Positions 33,575-47,979 of a DNA stretch of 64,000 nt are shown here, piece by piece; within the stretch, counting starts at the first letter, position 1, and each line of letters begins with the position of its first letter. Origin of the DNA: Adiantum capillus-veneris. Taxonomy: Eukaryota; Streptophyta; Polypodiopsida; Polypodiales; Pteridaceae. Both the position numbers and the translations under genes were made by a program. The stretch spans positions 36,308,739-36,372,738 of the forward strand of contig CM043966.1 of the NCBI GenBank assembly GCA_014529385.2. The letters are read 5' to 3'. Under the pieces are notes generated by a model that ran no database searches, was not told the origin of the DNA, and saw only the letters and a list, made by a program, of their open reading frames with translations.

Positions 33575-35836
33575 TTGCAGCACGTTCGCGAATTTGGCGA
33601 GTTCGATCCATCTATTATAGATCGAGTTGTTGCCAATTATAACTCGTCGGACTCTGACGCTGGCCAACAAGCAGCAATCTTGCAACCCAATAGACGTGTT
33701 CGCAGGCGCTTTGGTCAAGCAGCATATGTGAGGCCACAAGATGTAGCCTCTGACAGCTCGGGGGATGATCATGCAGAGCACATTCCCAACGAGGCAATGT
33801 TTGAGCCCGAGATTGATGAAATGATCGAGACGATCATGGATTCAGAAAGGCTTATCTATGATGATATGAAAAGTGAAGCCGATACGCCATTGTATAATGG
33901 AGCACGTATGTCTAGATTGAAAGCACTCCTGGTTCTTCTCAACATGCAGGCAAAGTTTGGATGGAGTGACACTAGCGTCACAGCGCTTTTCAGGTGATCT
34001 ATTACAATTAGTTTACTTTAATAAAACTCTAAATGTATAACGATCTGATAGATTTTTACACGACTGTATCATATTTTTATGTTGTGTAGATTGCTGAAAG
34101 AGCACATACTACCAGCTGACAATGTGATGCCAGATTCCCGAGATGAAGCAAGAAAGATTTTGCGAAACTTGGGGATGGATTACAATTCTATCCACGCTTG
34201 TCCTAATGACTGCATTCTCTTCAGAGGGGAACACATAGACATGGAGAAGTGTCCGAAATGTGATTCCGAAAGATATTGAGTAGATCTCCATGGGACAAAA
34301 ATTCCACAAAAGGTTTTGCGACATTTCCCTCTGCTTCCTCGCATCAAGCATTTCTTCGAATGTAAGTCCATGGCCGCCCTAGCATCATGGCATGAGGAGA
34401 ATAAATCTTCGGATGGTGTGCTATGAATTCCTGCAGATTGCGTAGCGTGGAAACATATAGATGGAACATGGTCGGATTTTGCCAGGGAACCTCGAAATTT
34501 GCGCTTAGGCCTGGCTATGGATGGCGTAAATCCATTTGGTCAAAGATCAACATCTTACAGTGTATGGCCCGTTGTCATCGTCAACTACAACATTCCCCCG
34601 TGGTTGACTACGAAGAAGGGGCACCTATGGCTAAGCTTGATTGTGCCAGGGTGATATAAAGTGGGGAATATGGATGTGTATCTTCGTCCACTATTGGAAG
34701 AGCTACAACAATTGTGAATTGGCATAGAGGTGGTGGATATGAGACGACACACAGGACGACGGAATGCTTTGATCAGAGGCATTCTAATGTGGACCATGCA
34801 TGACTATCCCGGGCTAACAGAATGCTCAGGTGATCTATTGACACTCCTCACTCAGACACTGTAAATCTTGTTTTTTCCCATAGTTGATCTATTATCATGT
34901 GTATACATGCAGGGCTTCAAACAAGCGGATGCAGAGCATGTGTCACATGTGGACCTAGACTGAATGCACGTAGGGCACCCTCACTGAAGAAGCAAATCTA
35001 CGAAGGTCATCAAGCGTATCTTCCAGAGAATCATGTGTTACGCGACGGCTTTTTGGGAAGAGAGCCACCAAGGATGTCTGCACAAGCATGGTTAGAGCAG
35101 AAGGAGATGTGCGATGACGGATTGCCTCCAGGGATGAAGAGACTATCTCTATGGTACGAGTTACCATACTGGCCCCGACTCATGATCAATCACTTGCTCG
35201 ATCCAATGCACATATTCAAGAATGTGGGTAATCTACTATGGGACATCTGACCGGCAAGAAAGATACTTTGGGAGCCAGAGTTGACCTTAGAAATGTGAAT
35301 CGTTTGGAGCAATATTGGCCGCAAACAGCGTCTGATGGATCGATAAAACTCCCTAAAGCACCATGGATTTTCACAGGAGCCCAAGAACGCAAAGTAAAAG
35401 AGACCATACGATCTTTGCGGACCCCCACTGTCGTAATGCACTCGCTCCGAACGTGTTTTACTAAAGAAGGAAAGCTTACCGGTTTGAAGTCACACGATTG
35501 GCATAAAATGTGTCAGGTACGTTCATAGTGGACTTTAATATCATTGCATAAAATGTGGACTTTAATATCATTGCTGCACATACTTTACAGTTTATTTTAC
35601 CGGTTGCCATTGAGGGATGTTTGTCTCTCGACATCCGTAACACAATCTACAAACTTGCAAAGTTGGTGCAATGGATCTCACAAAAGGAGATCAACGTAGA
35701 CTCCATACCATTCGCCAAACTAAATGCTGCGGAGCTTGTGTGCATGTTTGAGAAACATTTTCCTACTACAATGCTAACCATTCAGGTGCATCTTCTTGTT
35801 CACATAGTCGACGAGACGAGCTTCACACTCGTCTAG
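33575..35836 (+). pseudogene. CACTA TNP2-like transposase gene (Transposase_21), decayed
   Basis: Exon 1 ends at 33993 (CAG/GTGATC) and joins exon 2 at 34090, giving ALFRLLKEHILPADN without a frame break. Exon 2 has the TNP2 blocks IHACPNDCILFRGEH, CPKCDSERY, LAMDGVNPFGQRSTSYSVWP and NYNIPPWL, but also several stops (for example near 34278). A second intron runs 34830-34912. Exon 3 has CRACVTC, LPYWPRLMINHLLDPMHIFK and, after a one-base deletion near 35248, GKKDTLGARVDLRNVN. A third intron is 35517-35590. Exon 4 ends QVHLLVHIVDE and stops at 35836. DUF4218 and DUF4216 are missing, so the element cannot supply full transposase. Confidence 0.88.
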
Positions 35837-36060
35837 ATACCGGCGCTCTAGTGGTGGCGGTGGCGGTTGTTGTGGGGATTCCGCCACCGATGCCTCCACA
35901 CCGCCTCGTGTTCGACGAGGCTCTTTACCCTCCCCTTCTTTGCCCGCCCCCACACCAGCCACAGCATCGCCATCTACGCCAGGTTTTGCACGGCTGATTG
36001 TTCCTAGAAGCTACTCCGCCAGGAGCCACCCCACTCGACACTCCTCGCTTCGAGGCCTAG

Positions 36061-36953
36061 ACGCCGGTGGAGACACCTGACGTCCGTACCCCCATCGACA
36101 CGCCGCTAGAGACCCCTGCCGGGACACCCAGGTTCACGCGTCACCGGCCAGAGGGCTTGCCTTACTCCGTCGACATCAGCGGCGGCATCATCATGGATGA
36201 TGACGGCAAGAAGGTGATCTCGCGCATGCATGGTCTTTGCTCTCAGCTGTTTAGACACTACATACTAAACAAATGGAGTGAAGTACCAAGTGATTTAAAA
36301 AACAGAGTCATCAGCATACTTCATGATGAGTTTCCCGTTCCAACACGGGATCAACGCTTCAATGAAGACCTGATGAAGATTCGAATGCGCGAATACTGCA
36401 AACACAAGCGTTCCGAAGTGCAAAAAGCAATCAAGAATGGGTGGAACAGGCCAGATTGGCTGGCCAAAGAAGATTGGAAGAATGCGAAGAAAGCAGTGCG
36501 CGAGAATCCCGACAAGTGGAAGCAACAAAAGGATGCAGCCAGAGCGCGAGTAGAGGCAGGGAGCTCGCACCACTTGGGGAGCGGTGGATGGGCATCATTT
36601 GAGGCCGATTTTGTAAGTGTTTTCACATTGCTCTTTATGTTCGATAGTTTAGGGTTTATGAGTTTTTAAATTCTAACATAATGAAATCTTTGTATGTTTT
36701 GATAGTGGTCGATGACAGGACGTGATCCCACACCGTACGAGCGCGAGTACGCAGGCAGGAAGGGCTTAAACGCCCTGATGGACATTCTCAGTTCTCGCGG
36801 CGGCATGATTAGTATTAGGGTTTACTCTTTTTTATTTTTTGTATTGTTTTATAAATGTCGTTATATGTTTATACTTACTGAAAGCTGTCTTATTGTCTTT
36901 TTTTGCAGAATCCGACAGATACGCCGCTTGGACGCGATGAGACGTCTGACTAG
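36061..36953 (+). CDS. CACTA second gene, Transposase_24-like
   Basis: An open frame from about 36061 has a Thr/Pro-rich start, then MHGLCSQLFRHYILNKWSEV, VPSDLKNRVISILHDEF, VQKAIKNGWNRPDWLAKEDW and AGSSHHLGSGGWASFEAD. This is the pattern of the plant Ptta/En/Spm Transposase_24 domain (basic helices followed by a Gly/Ser box). A donor at about 36612 (TTTTG/TAAGTG region) joins 36706 (WSMTGRDPTPYEREY). A further intron ends at 36908 with a short last exon, NPTDTPLGRDETSD, and TAG at 36951. In En/Spm the second gene product binds the subterminal repeats; that role here is inferred. The start is unclear: no ATG precedes the domain until 36193, so an upstream exon is likely. It appears intact, unlike the TNP2 gene. 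Confidence 0.72.
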
Positions 36954-37299
36954 ACGATGTCAGTTTAGCCATAGCTAGATAGCATTAGTTTAGGGTTTCT
37001 CATAGCTTATGTATCATGAGACGGATTTTATACGTCTTTTTGAACCATGTATATTATTACATTTGTCACCGCAGTTCCTTTTGCCAATCAATTCTTTATG
37101 CCTATGATGTTGTACAATTGTCATTATTACATTTGCCAATCAATTCATTTTGCCTATGATGTGTACAATTGTCAATTTTGCAAACAATGCGTCTTGTGGG
37201 TGACTATTTTGGGTCTATTATCTACCCTTGCACTTTTTTAAAAAAGTGAATCAAGTACAATATGGTTGATGGGTGGCAGGGCATTCAATGCCCTGCCAC

Positions 37300-37553
37300 C
37301 AAAAAAAAATTCTCTCGGGCGTCGCTATAAGCGTCGCTATTTATGGCTCTGTAGCGTCGCTATGAGCGTCACTATAGTCTTCTGTGTAAACGTCGCTATA
37401 GTCGTCGCTATGAGCGTCTCTATGAGCGTCGCTATATAGCGACGCTCATAGCGACGCTCTCGTAGCGACGGTTTTAGCGACGCCGGGGGTTCTAAAAACC
37501 CAGTGTATTTCCGTCGCTAACAACGTCACAAGAGCACACAACCTCTTGTAGTG
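37300..37553 (+). repeat. CACTA 3' subterminal repeats and terminal inverted repeat
   Basis: About ten copies of a GCGTCGCTAT-type motif occur in both orientations between 37318 and 37485. They include an exact 30-bp palindrome at 37421-37450 centred on GCTATATAGC. The zone ends in the 12-bp TIR. Confidence 0.92.
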
Positions 37554-37556
37554 TTA

Positions 37557-40495
37557 TTTGGACATTGGGCAATCAAATGATCTATGCCACATCAATTACA
37601 CACGAGAATCTGCATTGTAGACGTGATTGCTTGATTGGTTTGCATTAGTGTGGCGTTATTTTGTAGCCTAATAGGATACTAGGCCACACGATGTGGACCT
37701 CGACGCTCATAGCATTGAAGAGGTGACTTGTCCCCAATAGTCCTCCATGTAGTTTGTGGACTTTCTTCAAGTGCATCAATCCCATAGGAAATATTAGGGT
37801 CTATATCTTCCTCATAGCCTTCCAAACAAGCAATAGATGACTCACAATCCACTTGATTCAAAAAAGTGATTCCCGGATATGGTGGTTGTGGTCCTAGCAC
37901 TAGAGGTGGAAAGGGTGTTGTTTGAACAACATTTTGGGCCCTAGGGACCATGTGTTGTGACGTTTGTTCAAGAGGTCGGACCGGCATCAATACAGGTACT
38001 CGAGGTGTGTCTGTCCATGCTAAGGTTGGTCTACTGGCCATTGCACACTTAAATATCGTGCAATTCTTAGCTTGATGACCATATCTCCCACATGCATTGC
38101 AATTCCCATTGAATTTTACTCCAAAAGTAGGGCATTCACTGGTACTATGCGGACCATAGCATAGTGAGCACCATTGTTGCTCCCTTCTTGGATACATTTG
38201 ATTGTTTTGCGGAGCTTGATTGTCTCTAAGACTCTCTTGAATGGCCTTGGTGAGATATGATAAAGTCATCTTAGATATCTTTGGCTCCTTAGCAATAGGC
38301 TTTAGGGTCATTGGATGATGCCCCAATGCTTGCCAGCTAGTAGATTTAAGCTCAACAGACACTCTTTCCCCTGGAATCATTAAATTATCCTCCAATTGGA
38401 TCGATGGTGACTGCTTCCCAAGTGGTGATACCTCTAATGACTTGGCCATTGTAGATATACTCATGTCGTAATCCCCTAATGAATCTATCAAGCAATTGAT
38501 TATTATTGAAGCACTCATTTGGATTACAACGAGAATTGCTTCAAGCGACTAATAAAGTCTCTCACCGACTCTCCTTCCTATTGTTGGGCTTTTTGGAGCT
38601 GAGAGGCTACACCCCAAAGAACTCCCTCTCGTATGTATTCTTTCAAGAACAATCTCCTAAGAGTAGGGTGAATTGTTTTTTCTTCCACCCTTAGGGTTCT
38701 ATACCAATCCCCAGCCTTCCCACTTAAGGTTAGGCTTAAAGCATTACTCTTATGCAAGTCATTGTGTTCTCATAGAGAATTGCATATTTATTCGAACACT
38801 TTGATATGATTTCTCACATCCCCATCTCCACTAAATTTTTATGCGAGCTTGGCTATTTGTACTTCCTTACTTCTAGGCTCTCTATCAGGCATGTTACGCA
38901 TATTCTTAGTAATAGATCGATCGATGGTTTGAGCAAATGCTACCAAATCTCCTAAATAAGCAAGTATAGTGGACACAGGTGCATGTGCTCCTGGAACTAC
39001 ATGTGGGATGGGAGTTGGCCTTGGCCTTGGCATACGCGCGGCCCTTGGGTCCCATACCTTGTATGGTGGTGTACCATGTGGTGGTCCAAAGTTCATAGGT
39101 GTGTCCCTAGGCATATCCGGTGCTGGATACACATGTTATTGATAAATGGTATGGCCCCACTTGAATAAGAGCTCAGATAATGCCATTGTGGAGTGTGAAC
39201 CCTTGGCAATAATTGGGGGTGTGGGAGCTATGTGGGCATGAGGCATGACAGGTACATAGGCTTGATGCACACCTGTAGGTATTGTTGGGGGCACTATGCT
39301 ACTAGGTAGCGGTACAGTTCTAACAAATGAGGTCCAAGGTGTACATTTTGTACTCATCACCGAAGTAGGTATCGTAGCTGTAGTGTCTCCGAGAGACAGA
39401 TGAGCTAGGTTTGGAAAAGTAAAACTACTACTTGTGGGTTCAGACTGTACCAAAACTCCAGGGGACACAATATATGAAGGGTCCATTGGAGTCACTGAAG
39501 GAGTTTCCATCTGTGATAGTGTTGGTTGTTTGGCCTTGCCCATATCCAAGAATCTCATAAGGCCCATTGAAGAAATGTTAATCCCTTGGTTTTGCCTCTC
39601 CGATTGGATGATGCTATGGATGACATTGTAGACCATCTGTTGCCGCTCCTCTAGACTTGTGGTGCTAGAAGTAGATTGTACAACTTCTAACCAACCTATA
39701 TGGTATGTGTAACCTGTGTATAGGTCAGTCAAGGTTTTAGTTTGTAGGTAATATTCCCAATTTTTGTTGAGAAATAACCCTTCTAGGCCCGGCGTACCAG
39801 AGGTTTTCCTTGCAGTGGAAGTATTGTTGTTCCCCACAGTTTGACACACATTGCCTACTTAATCAGGAGCACTTGATTGCTCGATTGCTATGCCTATTGT
39901 CCCAGGGGTCTTTCCATTCATGGCTCAGCGTTGTTCTAGGAAACTCTCCATTGCCCTCTCCCTAGCTGCTTGCATATAGTGCTCAACTTCTTGCACCTCC
40001 GCAAGACTCCTACCATCGGGTAGTAGAACTTTGGGGGGTGATTGCTTTGCAGGGTCTTCCATGAAAGCAGGAGGCAGGATATTGACGTGGACACTCTTGG
40101 GGCGTATAGGCTCCACCTGAGATACGAAAGGTAAATCTACCTCTCCCTCACCTTCGTTAACTTCAATAGCTAGCTGCTGCAGGTTTAGAGCAAGTAGCTC
40201 TACTAAAGGTTTCTATAAAGCGACTAAACACACTAGATCCAGGCTGTGGACCCTAGATAGGTGCATTTTTGCTTACTTGCTTGGGGTTTGGTGTAGGATT
40301 CCCTTCCATAATATCGTAGTCAGATGAAGAGTCACTAGCCACTATGTTTGGGTATTGGGTTGTACTACCTTGGGTCCCCGCCGAGGGCCCGGACCTAAGG
40401 TAGATGGGTATTGAGAACCCGAGTAAGTCAAAGTGCTCGCTAGTTGCTTGTCCTCTAGCACACAACCAGAGTGTAGATGCATGTGCCTTTGGCAC
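37557..40495 (-). pseudogene. gypsy-type gag polyprotein, N-terminal and zinc-knuckle part
   Basis: Minus-strand pieces run from about 40495 downward: a Ser/Pro-rich head, 39849-39136 (237 residues, Pro/Thr-rich), 39132-38839, then across stops a Retrotrans_gag core (SLTLSGKAGDWYRTLRVEEK, then LRRLFLKEYIREGVLWG, DFISRLKQF). The frame 38518-37679 carries CCHC knuckles CSLCYGPHSTSEC and CNACGRYGHQAKNC. A third degenerate knuckle (CN-stop-CGIDHLIAQC) follows just before the CACTA insertion point. The continuation is at 31189-30181. Many stops show it is dead. No protease or pol has been found, so it may be a non-autonomous or truncated element. Confidence 0.75.
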
Positions 40496-42969
<2,474 letters not shown>

Positions 42970-43512
42970 ATGGCAGATGCAGAGTGGGAGTGGGCAATGC
43001 AAGAAAAGACCGATCAGGCTGCAACGGGCTAATCGTACAGACAACAACGCGAAGCTCACACCAGACAAAATCCCACGCACTATGGCTCGGGAGGCAAAGC
43101 AGCCTAGAAGGACAAATATGTAAGATTGATTAAATTACAACCTAAATTGGTGATTATAAAGATTATAGTTGATGATCTGTTATTGTTACTGCTAACTTAT
43201 GAAAATATCACTCTCACTCGATCAACCAGAGAGATGGTCAAGTATCAAGAGAGGCATATAGAATTTGATACTTGGTGATGGTTGTTCGAGAACAACTACG
43301 TCTCTAGGGAGCAATTTGACGCAGCGGTTGGATCACTACAAGCGGTAAGTTCAAACAAATAATTTTGTATCAATTGTTTTGAGATGTTGATATTTGTTTA
43401 ATTTGGTTTGGGTTTATGTAGTCAAGATGATCAAACGTACGTGCCTCTGGACAAGGACGAGGACAAGGATGAGGAGGATTATATAGAAAAATATTTGTCT
43501 GAAATTTCTTAA
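42970..43512 (+). pseudogene. possible small broken gene with acidic C terminus
   Basis: A TATAAAAG box at about 42889 precedes an ATG at 42970 (MADAEWEWAMQEKTDQAATG, then a stop). Further pieces include WLFENNYVSREQFDAAVGSL, ending at a good donor (GCG/GTAAGT, 43345). After an acceptor TGTAG near 43421 comes an acidic end, DDQTYVPLDKDEDKDEEDY, with a stop at 43510. The exon frames do not join cleanly. I do not recognise the protein. Chance is not excluded. Confidence 0.3.
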
Positions 43513-44240
43513 AGTCCCAATGTGGCACAATGAATACATACAAATTTTTATATTTTATTTGTAACTTTTTTAAATAATTGATCTTTTGCACATTAAATTG
43601 TCAAGGTAAAGCAAATTCAATTTCAATTCTTTGTTTTTTTTGTATATTTTTTGTATATTCCACATGAGCATCTTCATTTTTGAGAGATTTTTGAATAGGT
43701 GTTTAACGGTTATTAGTGCGGTAATATGAGTGGCAATTGATGGGTATTAGCTGTAGGTATATTACCGCAACTATTACCACCGCGATTATTGCTTTCAAAC
43801 CACTATTGCTGTGGTTATTGTCGCATATGCAATATTTTCTCTTTCTATTTTTCTTTGTTTTTCCGCGAAAATGCTAGCAGTTGTAGACTACTCCTCTTAT
43901 AGTGTACTATATATGATTTCGCCTGCCAGGTTTTTTATTTTCTCGACGAGCCCCTCGGGTTTTTATATTTTTGCGACGGGGTGTAGAAAGGCCGGATGAG
44001 GTTCTTGGCTCCAGTGATTTCTGCAGGTTACCATAAAAATCACGTTAATAATTAACGTAATCACGTCCTTTTCATGTGTAATCACTCAGTTATTAACGTA
44101 ATCAATCGTGATCACGTCAATGAAATCCCTAGAACTTAATAAGGTACACCACATATCCACTCAGCTAAACTTTTCTATGTATCCAATATCCTCAACAAGC
44201 ACTTAGTATACTCTTGTGTTATCTTGTAGATATTTTGTAA
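43513..44240. other. AT-rich spacer, no gene recognised
   Basis: About 730 bp. It includes an ATTACC/GTGGTTATTG-rich patch near 43710-43820 that resembles the patch at 21930-21990. Confidence 0.5.
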
Positions 44241-45250
44241 GCTCCAAAGAAATTGAAATAGATGCCATCCTTGCGGCTCAAATATGCTGTGAAAACCTTG
44301 TGTGCCATTCAAGATGCATTTCCTTGATTAGTTCTTCTTTGCCAAATCCACCACTTGGTTCACATCGTTGAGAAGATAGCTATATGTGGAGTAGTGAATT
44401 CACGATGGATGTTCTTTTTAGAGAGGTTTTCTAAGACTCTCAAAGATTTTGTGAGGCTACGATCCCAACTAGAGGCATGTATGGCCGAAGGGTGGATCAT
44501 GCAATAAGAATTTTCTAACATTTTAGAGTATTTGGCACAAGTTGATCCCTCAATGCCTCGCATGTGGTCAGACAAAGAGGATGCAAGGATGACTTCATAG
44601 TGCACCCTTGCCAAGTGGAAAGGAAAAATTATTTAACATGGATATGGATCTATTTTGAGTGGTCAATAACTTTTGTATACTCAATGAAAAGGTTATGACC
44701 AAGTGGGTAGACTTGTGGACAATGACAAAGGCAAGTTTGCAGGGGAGGGAAGCATGGAAGCAAGCACATGGAGGCATGAGGGCACCCGTAGTGCCTAGAT
44801 ACCTTGCATATTTCCTAGATCTCATTAGTGCCGAGTGGATGCATGAGAGAATGACCAAAGCAAAAGCACACGGAGAAGACATCATTGACAAAGAATGGGA
44901 GTATGCATACCAAAGGTAGAGTACTCATATAATCAAACCATATTGTATAGTTTTTTCTTGATTTTATCTTTGTAATTGATAGAAGATATTTTTCTATTTT
45001 GTAGTGTCTTTCCTTTAACTCTATGTGGTCAAAGGGTCGACACTTTCGTACACGCCACATTGATGAGCGTCAAACCACCATGGAGTGTGGCATCATGAGC
45101 AACTTTGACACAGATGGTGATGAAGCCATGTATTGATTGACTATTGAAAGCATACTAAAGGTCAATTTTAGAACCTTCCATAACTTCATCTTCCACTGCA
45201 AGTGGCCTTGTAACTTTGTGTCTAGACAACATGAGAATGACCTCTACATG

Positions 45251-45454
45251 TGTTACCATATACATGTGGAGGACTGCCAGCCATTTTTTCCCTCTTTAGG
45301 AGTTTTTCCCCCCCGTGCATTGTATATACACCCATCACACTAGGGCTATCTATCTTTCCATTGCACACTAAGTAATACACTCTCTATTGTGTGCCTTGAG
45401 CTTCCTTTGTCTTCTCCAAGTTGTGTGCGTTTCTCTACAACCCTTATTCCAACA
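45251..45454 (+). repeat. 5' LTR of deleted copia
   Basis: 204 bp, TG...CA, followed by the primer-binding site. It matches the 3' LTR except for an inserted stretch of about 24 bp in the latter and scattered substitutions. Confidence 0.94.
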
Positions 45455-45456
45455 AT

Positions 45457-45468
45457 TGGTATTAGAGC
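45457..45468 (+). other. primer-binding site
   Basis: TGGTATTAGAGC, one mismatch from the canonical initiator-Met-tRNA primer site, two bases after the LTR end. Confidence 0.85.
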
Positions 45469-45816
45469 AGGTTGCATCCTCCCGGGCTTAGTCGGCAGCA
45501 GCACCAGCATACGCCTGCTCATTTTCTCCGATTTCAGTGAGCTTTGGAGAGCGTTCACAGGTCGAATTTTTTTTTGGGTAAGCTCGTAGAGCTTTGTGTG
45601 CTCAGATTTTTGATTTGGGCTCATTTCGGCCTCTGTTTCCACTACAAGCAGTACTGTACAGGCTATTTCGTCATTTTGTGCAAATTTTTTGTCTGTGTCG
45701 TTTTCTGCATAACACGTGCCTTACAATATTATATTGTTTGTTCTATATAGCACGTGTTGTTCTCGCTTCGTTTCTCCTCTTTTTGGATAGTTTTCACATC
45801 AGGTGTAGCATTTACC

Positions 45817-47144
45817 ATGGCTGACAACAACACAGATGTGTTCAAGATGTTTGCTGCCGAGGACATATTGGATGGGGACAATTACCCTATGTGAACTTAC
45901 ATGATGCAACATGTTCTTGTGTCAAAGGGCATTGATGTAGGTGATGTTGAGGATGCGGCAGGTCTTGCTGCAAGGATTGATGTTATTAGAGTTGTTTTGC
46001 CTACGATAGAACAATCTCGTTGGGATATAAAGGATGTGCAAGCACATGCATTGATTGAGTTGTCTGTGAAGTGCACCATTGTTTCTCACATTCGTTCAGC
46101 AAAATCTGCAAAACAGGCTTGGGATATTTTGGCTGGTCTTTATGCAAGTCGCAATGAGGCTAAAGTTGCTTTGCTGCATAAAGAGATGGAGTCAAAGATT
46201 ATGTATGAGGAAGATGATATGGAAACTTTCCTTGTTGGTGTCAAGGATATCAATGAGAAACTTATTTCTGCAGTGAAGTCATTTCAGACAGTTCCCTTGT
46301 GCAAACTGTTCTTGATGCCTTACCAGATTCTTACCAGACTTTGGCTAGTACTTCGAGACTTATGACCCAAGAAAATCTTGAAGTTTTCAAGTTTGATGCA
46401 TTATGTACATTGCTGTTGCAAGAGTCACTTTCCAGAAAAAACAGGACTAGACAGCGTGAAATTGAACAGGCTTTTATTACTTCTCAAAGCAAGGGTGGTA
46501 ACAGTAATACAGCCACTTCTTATGGTTCTGCTGCGAGTGAAAAAACTTCTGTTCCCAATGCTTCTGCTGGCAGCACTTCGTTTGGTAATTCTGGTGATAA
46601 GGGCAAAAAGAAGATGCGTTGCCATTGTTGTAAAGCTAATGATCACTTGATCAAGCAGTGGCCTAAGTTGAAGGCCAAAGAGGCTAAGAAGAAAGAGGGT
46701 GGTTCCATTGCAAATGCTGGTTCCACTACAAATGCAGCCATTGTTGAGTCTTCTGTGAAAGGAGACTGTGATACTGATGTTGATGCAGAATGGGTTTTTA
46801 ATGCAGAGTGCACTTACAATCCTGCTGTCCATGATGCATGCATGTCAATTGCTACAGATTGACATGTGTGGTATTTTGATAGTGGTGCTACAAAGCACAT
46901 TACCTCACATCGTGAATTGTTTACCTCTCTCGAGTCTGTCCCTCATGGGAATTTAGTCACTTGTGCCAACAATGCCTCTTATCCGATTCAGGGAGTTGGA
47001 AAGATTGTACTTACTACTGCAAATGGTAGGTCTTTCACACTTGTTGATGCACTTTATGTACCTGGGATCAAGAAGAATCTTTTGTCTGTATCTGCACTTG
47101 CTAGACTTGGACTCGTAGTTTGTGGACAGATGTACAGTTCATGA
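45817..47144 (+). pseudogene. copia gag and protease of deleted element
   Basis: An ATG at 45817 gives MADNNTDVFKMFAAEDILDG, then NYPM and a TGA. The frame continues at 45901 (MMQHVLVSKGI, then ALIELSVKCTIVSHIRSAKS, AWDILAGLYASRNEAK), typical UBN2-like gag. A frameshift near 46290 leads to TVLDALPDSYQTL, LTRQREIEQAF and a knuckle reading CHCCKANDHLIKQW, in which the last Cys is lost. After TGA 46861 the protease motif YFDSGATKHIT appears, and LYVPGIKKNLLSVSALAR closes the domain. Confidence 0.88.
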
Positions 47145-47751
47145 TCTCAGTTTTGGTGATGAAATTGTTGTATATGGGCTTTTGTGCCGTGGGTTCTATA
47201 AGCTCACTTTGTATGACAAGTGTGGATAAAATTTTGCAAATGCAATTGTAGATTCAAGGGCTATTTCAGATGCAAAACTTTGGCATGCACGTTTTGGTCA
47301 TCTGAATTTCACCAGTTTATTGCGTTTGCAAAAAATTGATATGGTTGCTTCTTTGCCGCCTCTTGAAGCACCTGTCAAACATGTTTGTGAAGGCTGTATT
47401 TTGGGTAAGATGCAGCGTTCGAAGTTTCCAAAGGATGGTTGAGTTAGGGCCACATGTAGGTTGCAGCTTGTGCATAGTGATGTTTGTGGGCCCATGCAAA
47501 CTCCATCCTTGGGCAATTACCTTTACTTCGTCAGGGAGAGGCTCTCAGCAAGGGAGATCAACTTGGCTTATGTGACAACATAGGATAACCTTGCAGACCT
47601 TTTCACAAAGGCATTTTTTGGTGAGAAGCTCGAAGCTTTCCGCAAAGCTTTGTTATTACTCCCCTTTGTGGACTGATCATGTCCTCAGGGCATGGCACTT
47701 CCCTTTACTCATGTGCCAGCTCTCGTTCACCGCATCACTCCAGGGGGGATT
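47145..47751 (+). pseudogene. copia integrase start fused to RNase H end
   Basis: The piece KLWHARFGHLNFTSLLRLQK and CEGCILGKMQRSKF is the GAG-pre-integrase domain, then QLVHSDVCGPMQTPSLGNYL. At about 47530 the reading moves from the integrase entry to RERLSAREINLAYVTT and DNLADLFTKAFFGEK, the very end of RNase H. Sequences resembling TTTGTCA on the integrase side and TATGTCAGGGAG on the RNase H side may have provided microhomology for the deletion (inference). Confidence 0.85.
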
Positions 47752-47979
47752 TGTTACCATATACATGTGGCAGTGATGTGTGTGAACACACTAGGACCGT
47801 CGGGGCATTTTTTTCCCTCTTTAAGAGGTTTTTTCCCCCGTGCATTGTATATACGCCTATCACTCTAGGGCTATCTATCTTTCCATTGCACACTAAGTAA
47901 TACACTCTCTATTGTGTGCTTTGAGCTTGCTTCATCTTCTCCAAACTGTGTGCGTTTCTTTGCAACCCTAATTCCAACA
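47752..47979 (+). repeat. 3' LTR of deleted copia
   Basis: 228 bp, TGTTACC...CCAACA, followed by the ACATG target duplication. Confidence 0.94.

Larger units (their letters stand above)
31190..37553 (+). mobile_element. CACTA (En/Spm) DNA transposon with captured host gene piece
   Basis: The ends are exact inverted repeats, CACTACAAGAGG at 31190 and CCTCTTGTAGTG ending at 37553, flanked on both sides by TTA (31187-31189, 37554-37556), the 3-bp target duplication typical of CACTA elements. Both subterminal zones carry clustered GCGTCGCTA-type motifs in both orientations, as expected for transposase-binding sites. Inside are microsatellites, a pair of direct repeats enclosing an HIPP gene fragment, a TNP2-like gene with introns (broken and lacking its C-terminal DUF4218/4216 half) and a second gene with Transposase_24-like features. 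Length is 6,364 bp. It is inserted in a gag-like gene on the opposite strand. Confidence 0.96.
45251..47979 (+). mobile_element. internally deleted Ty1/copia element with both LTRs
   Basis: LTRs at 45251-45454 and 47752-47979 begin TGTTACCATATACATGTGG and end TTCCAACA. A primer-binding site (ATTGGTATTAGAGC) follows the first, and a CAGGGGGGATT purine tract precedes the second. The 5-bp duplication ACATG lies at 45246-45250 and 47980-47984. Internally there are gag, a zinc knuckle, protease and the start of integrase. At about 47530 the sequence jumps directly to the last residues of RNase H (LADLFTKAFFGEKLEAFRKA). Most of integrase and all of the RT catalytic domain are deleted, so this 2.73-kb copy could not move on its own. 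Confidence 0.95.
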
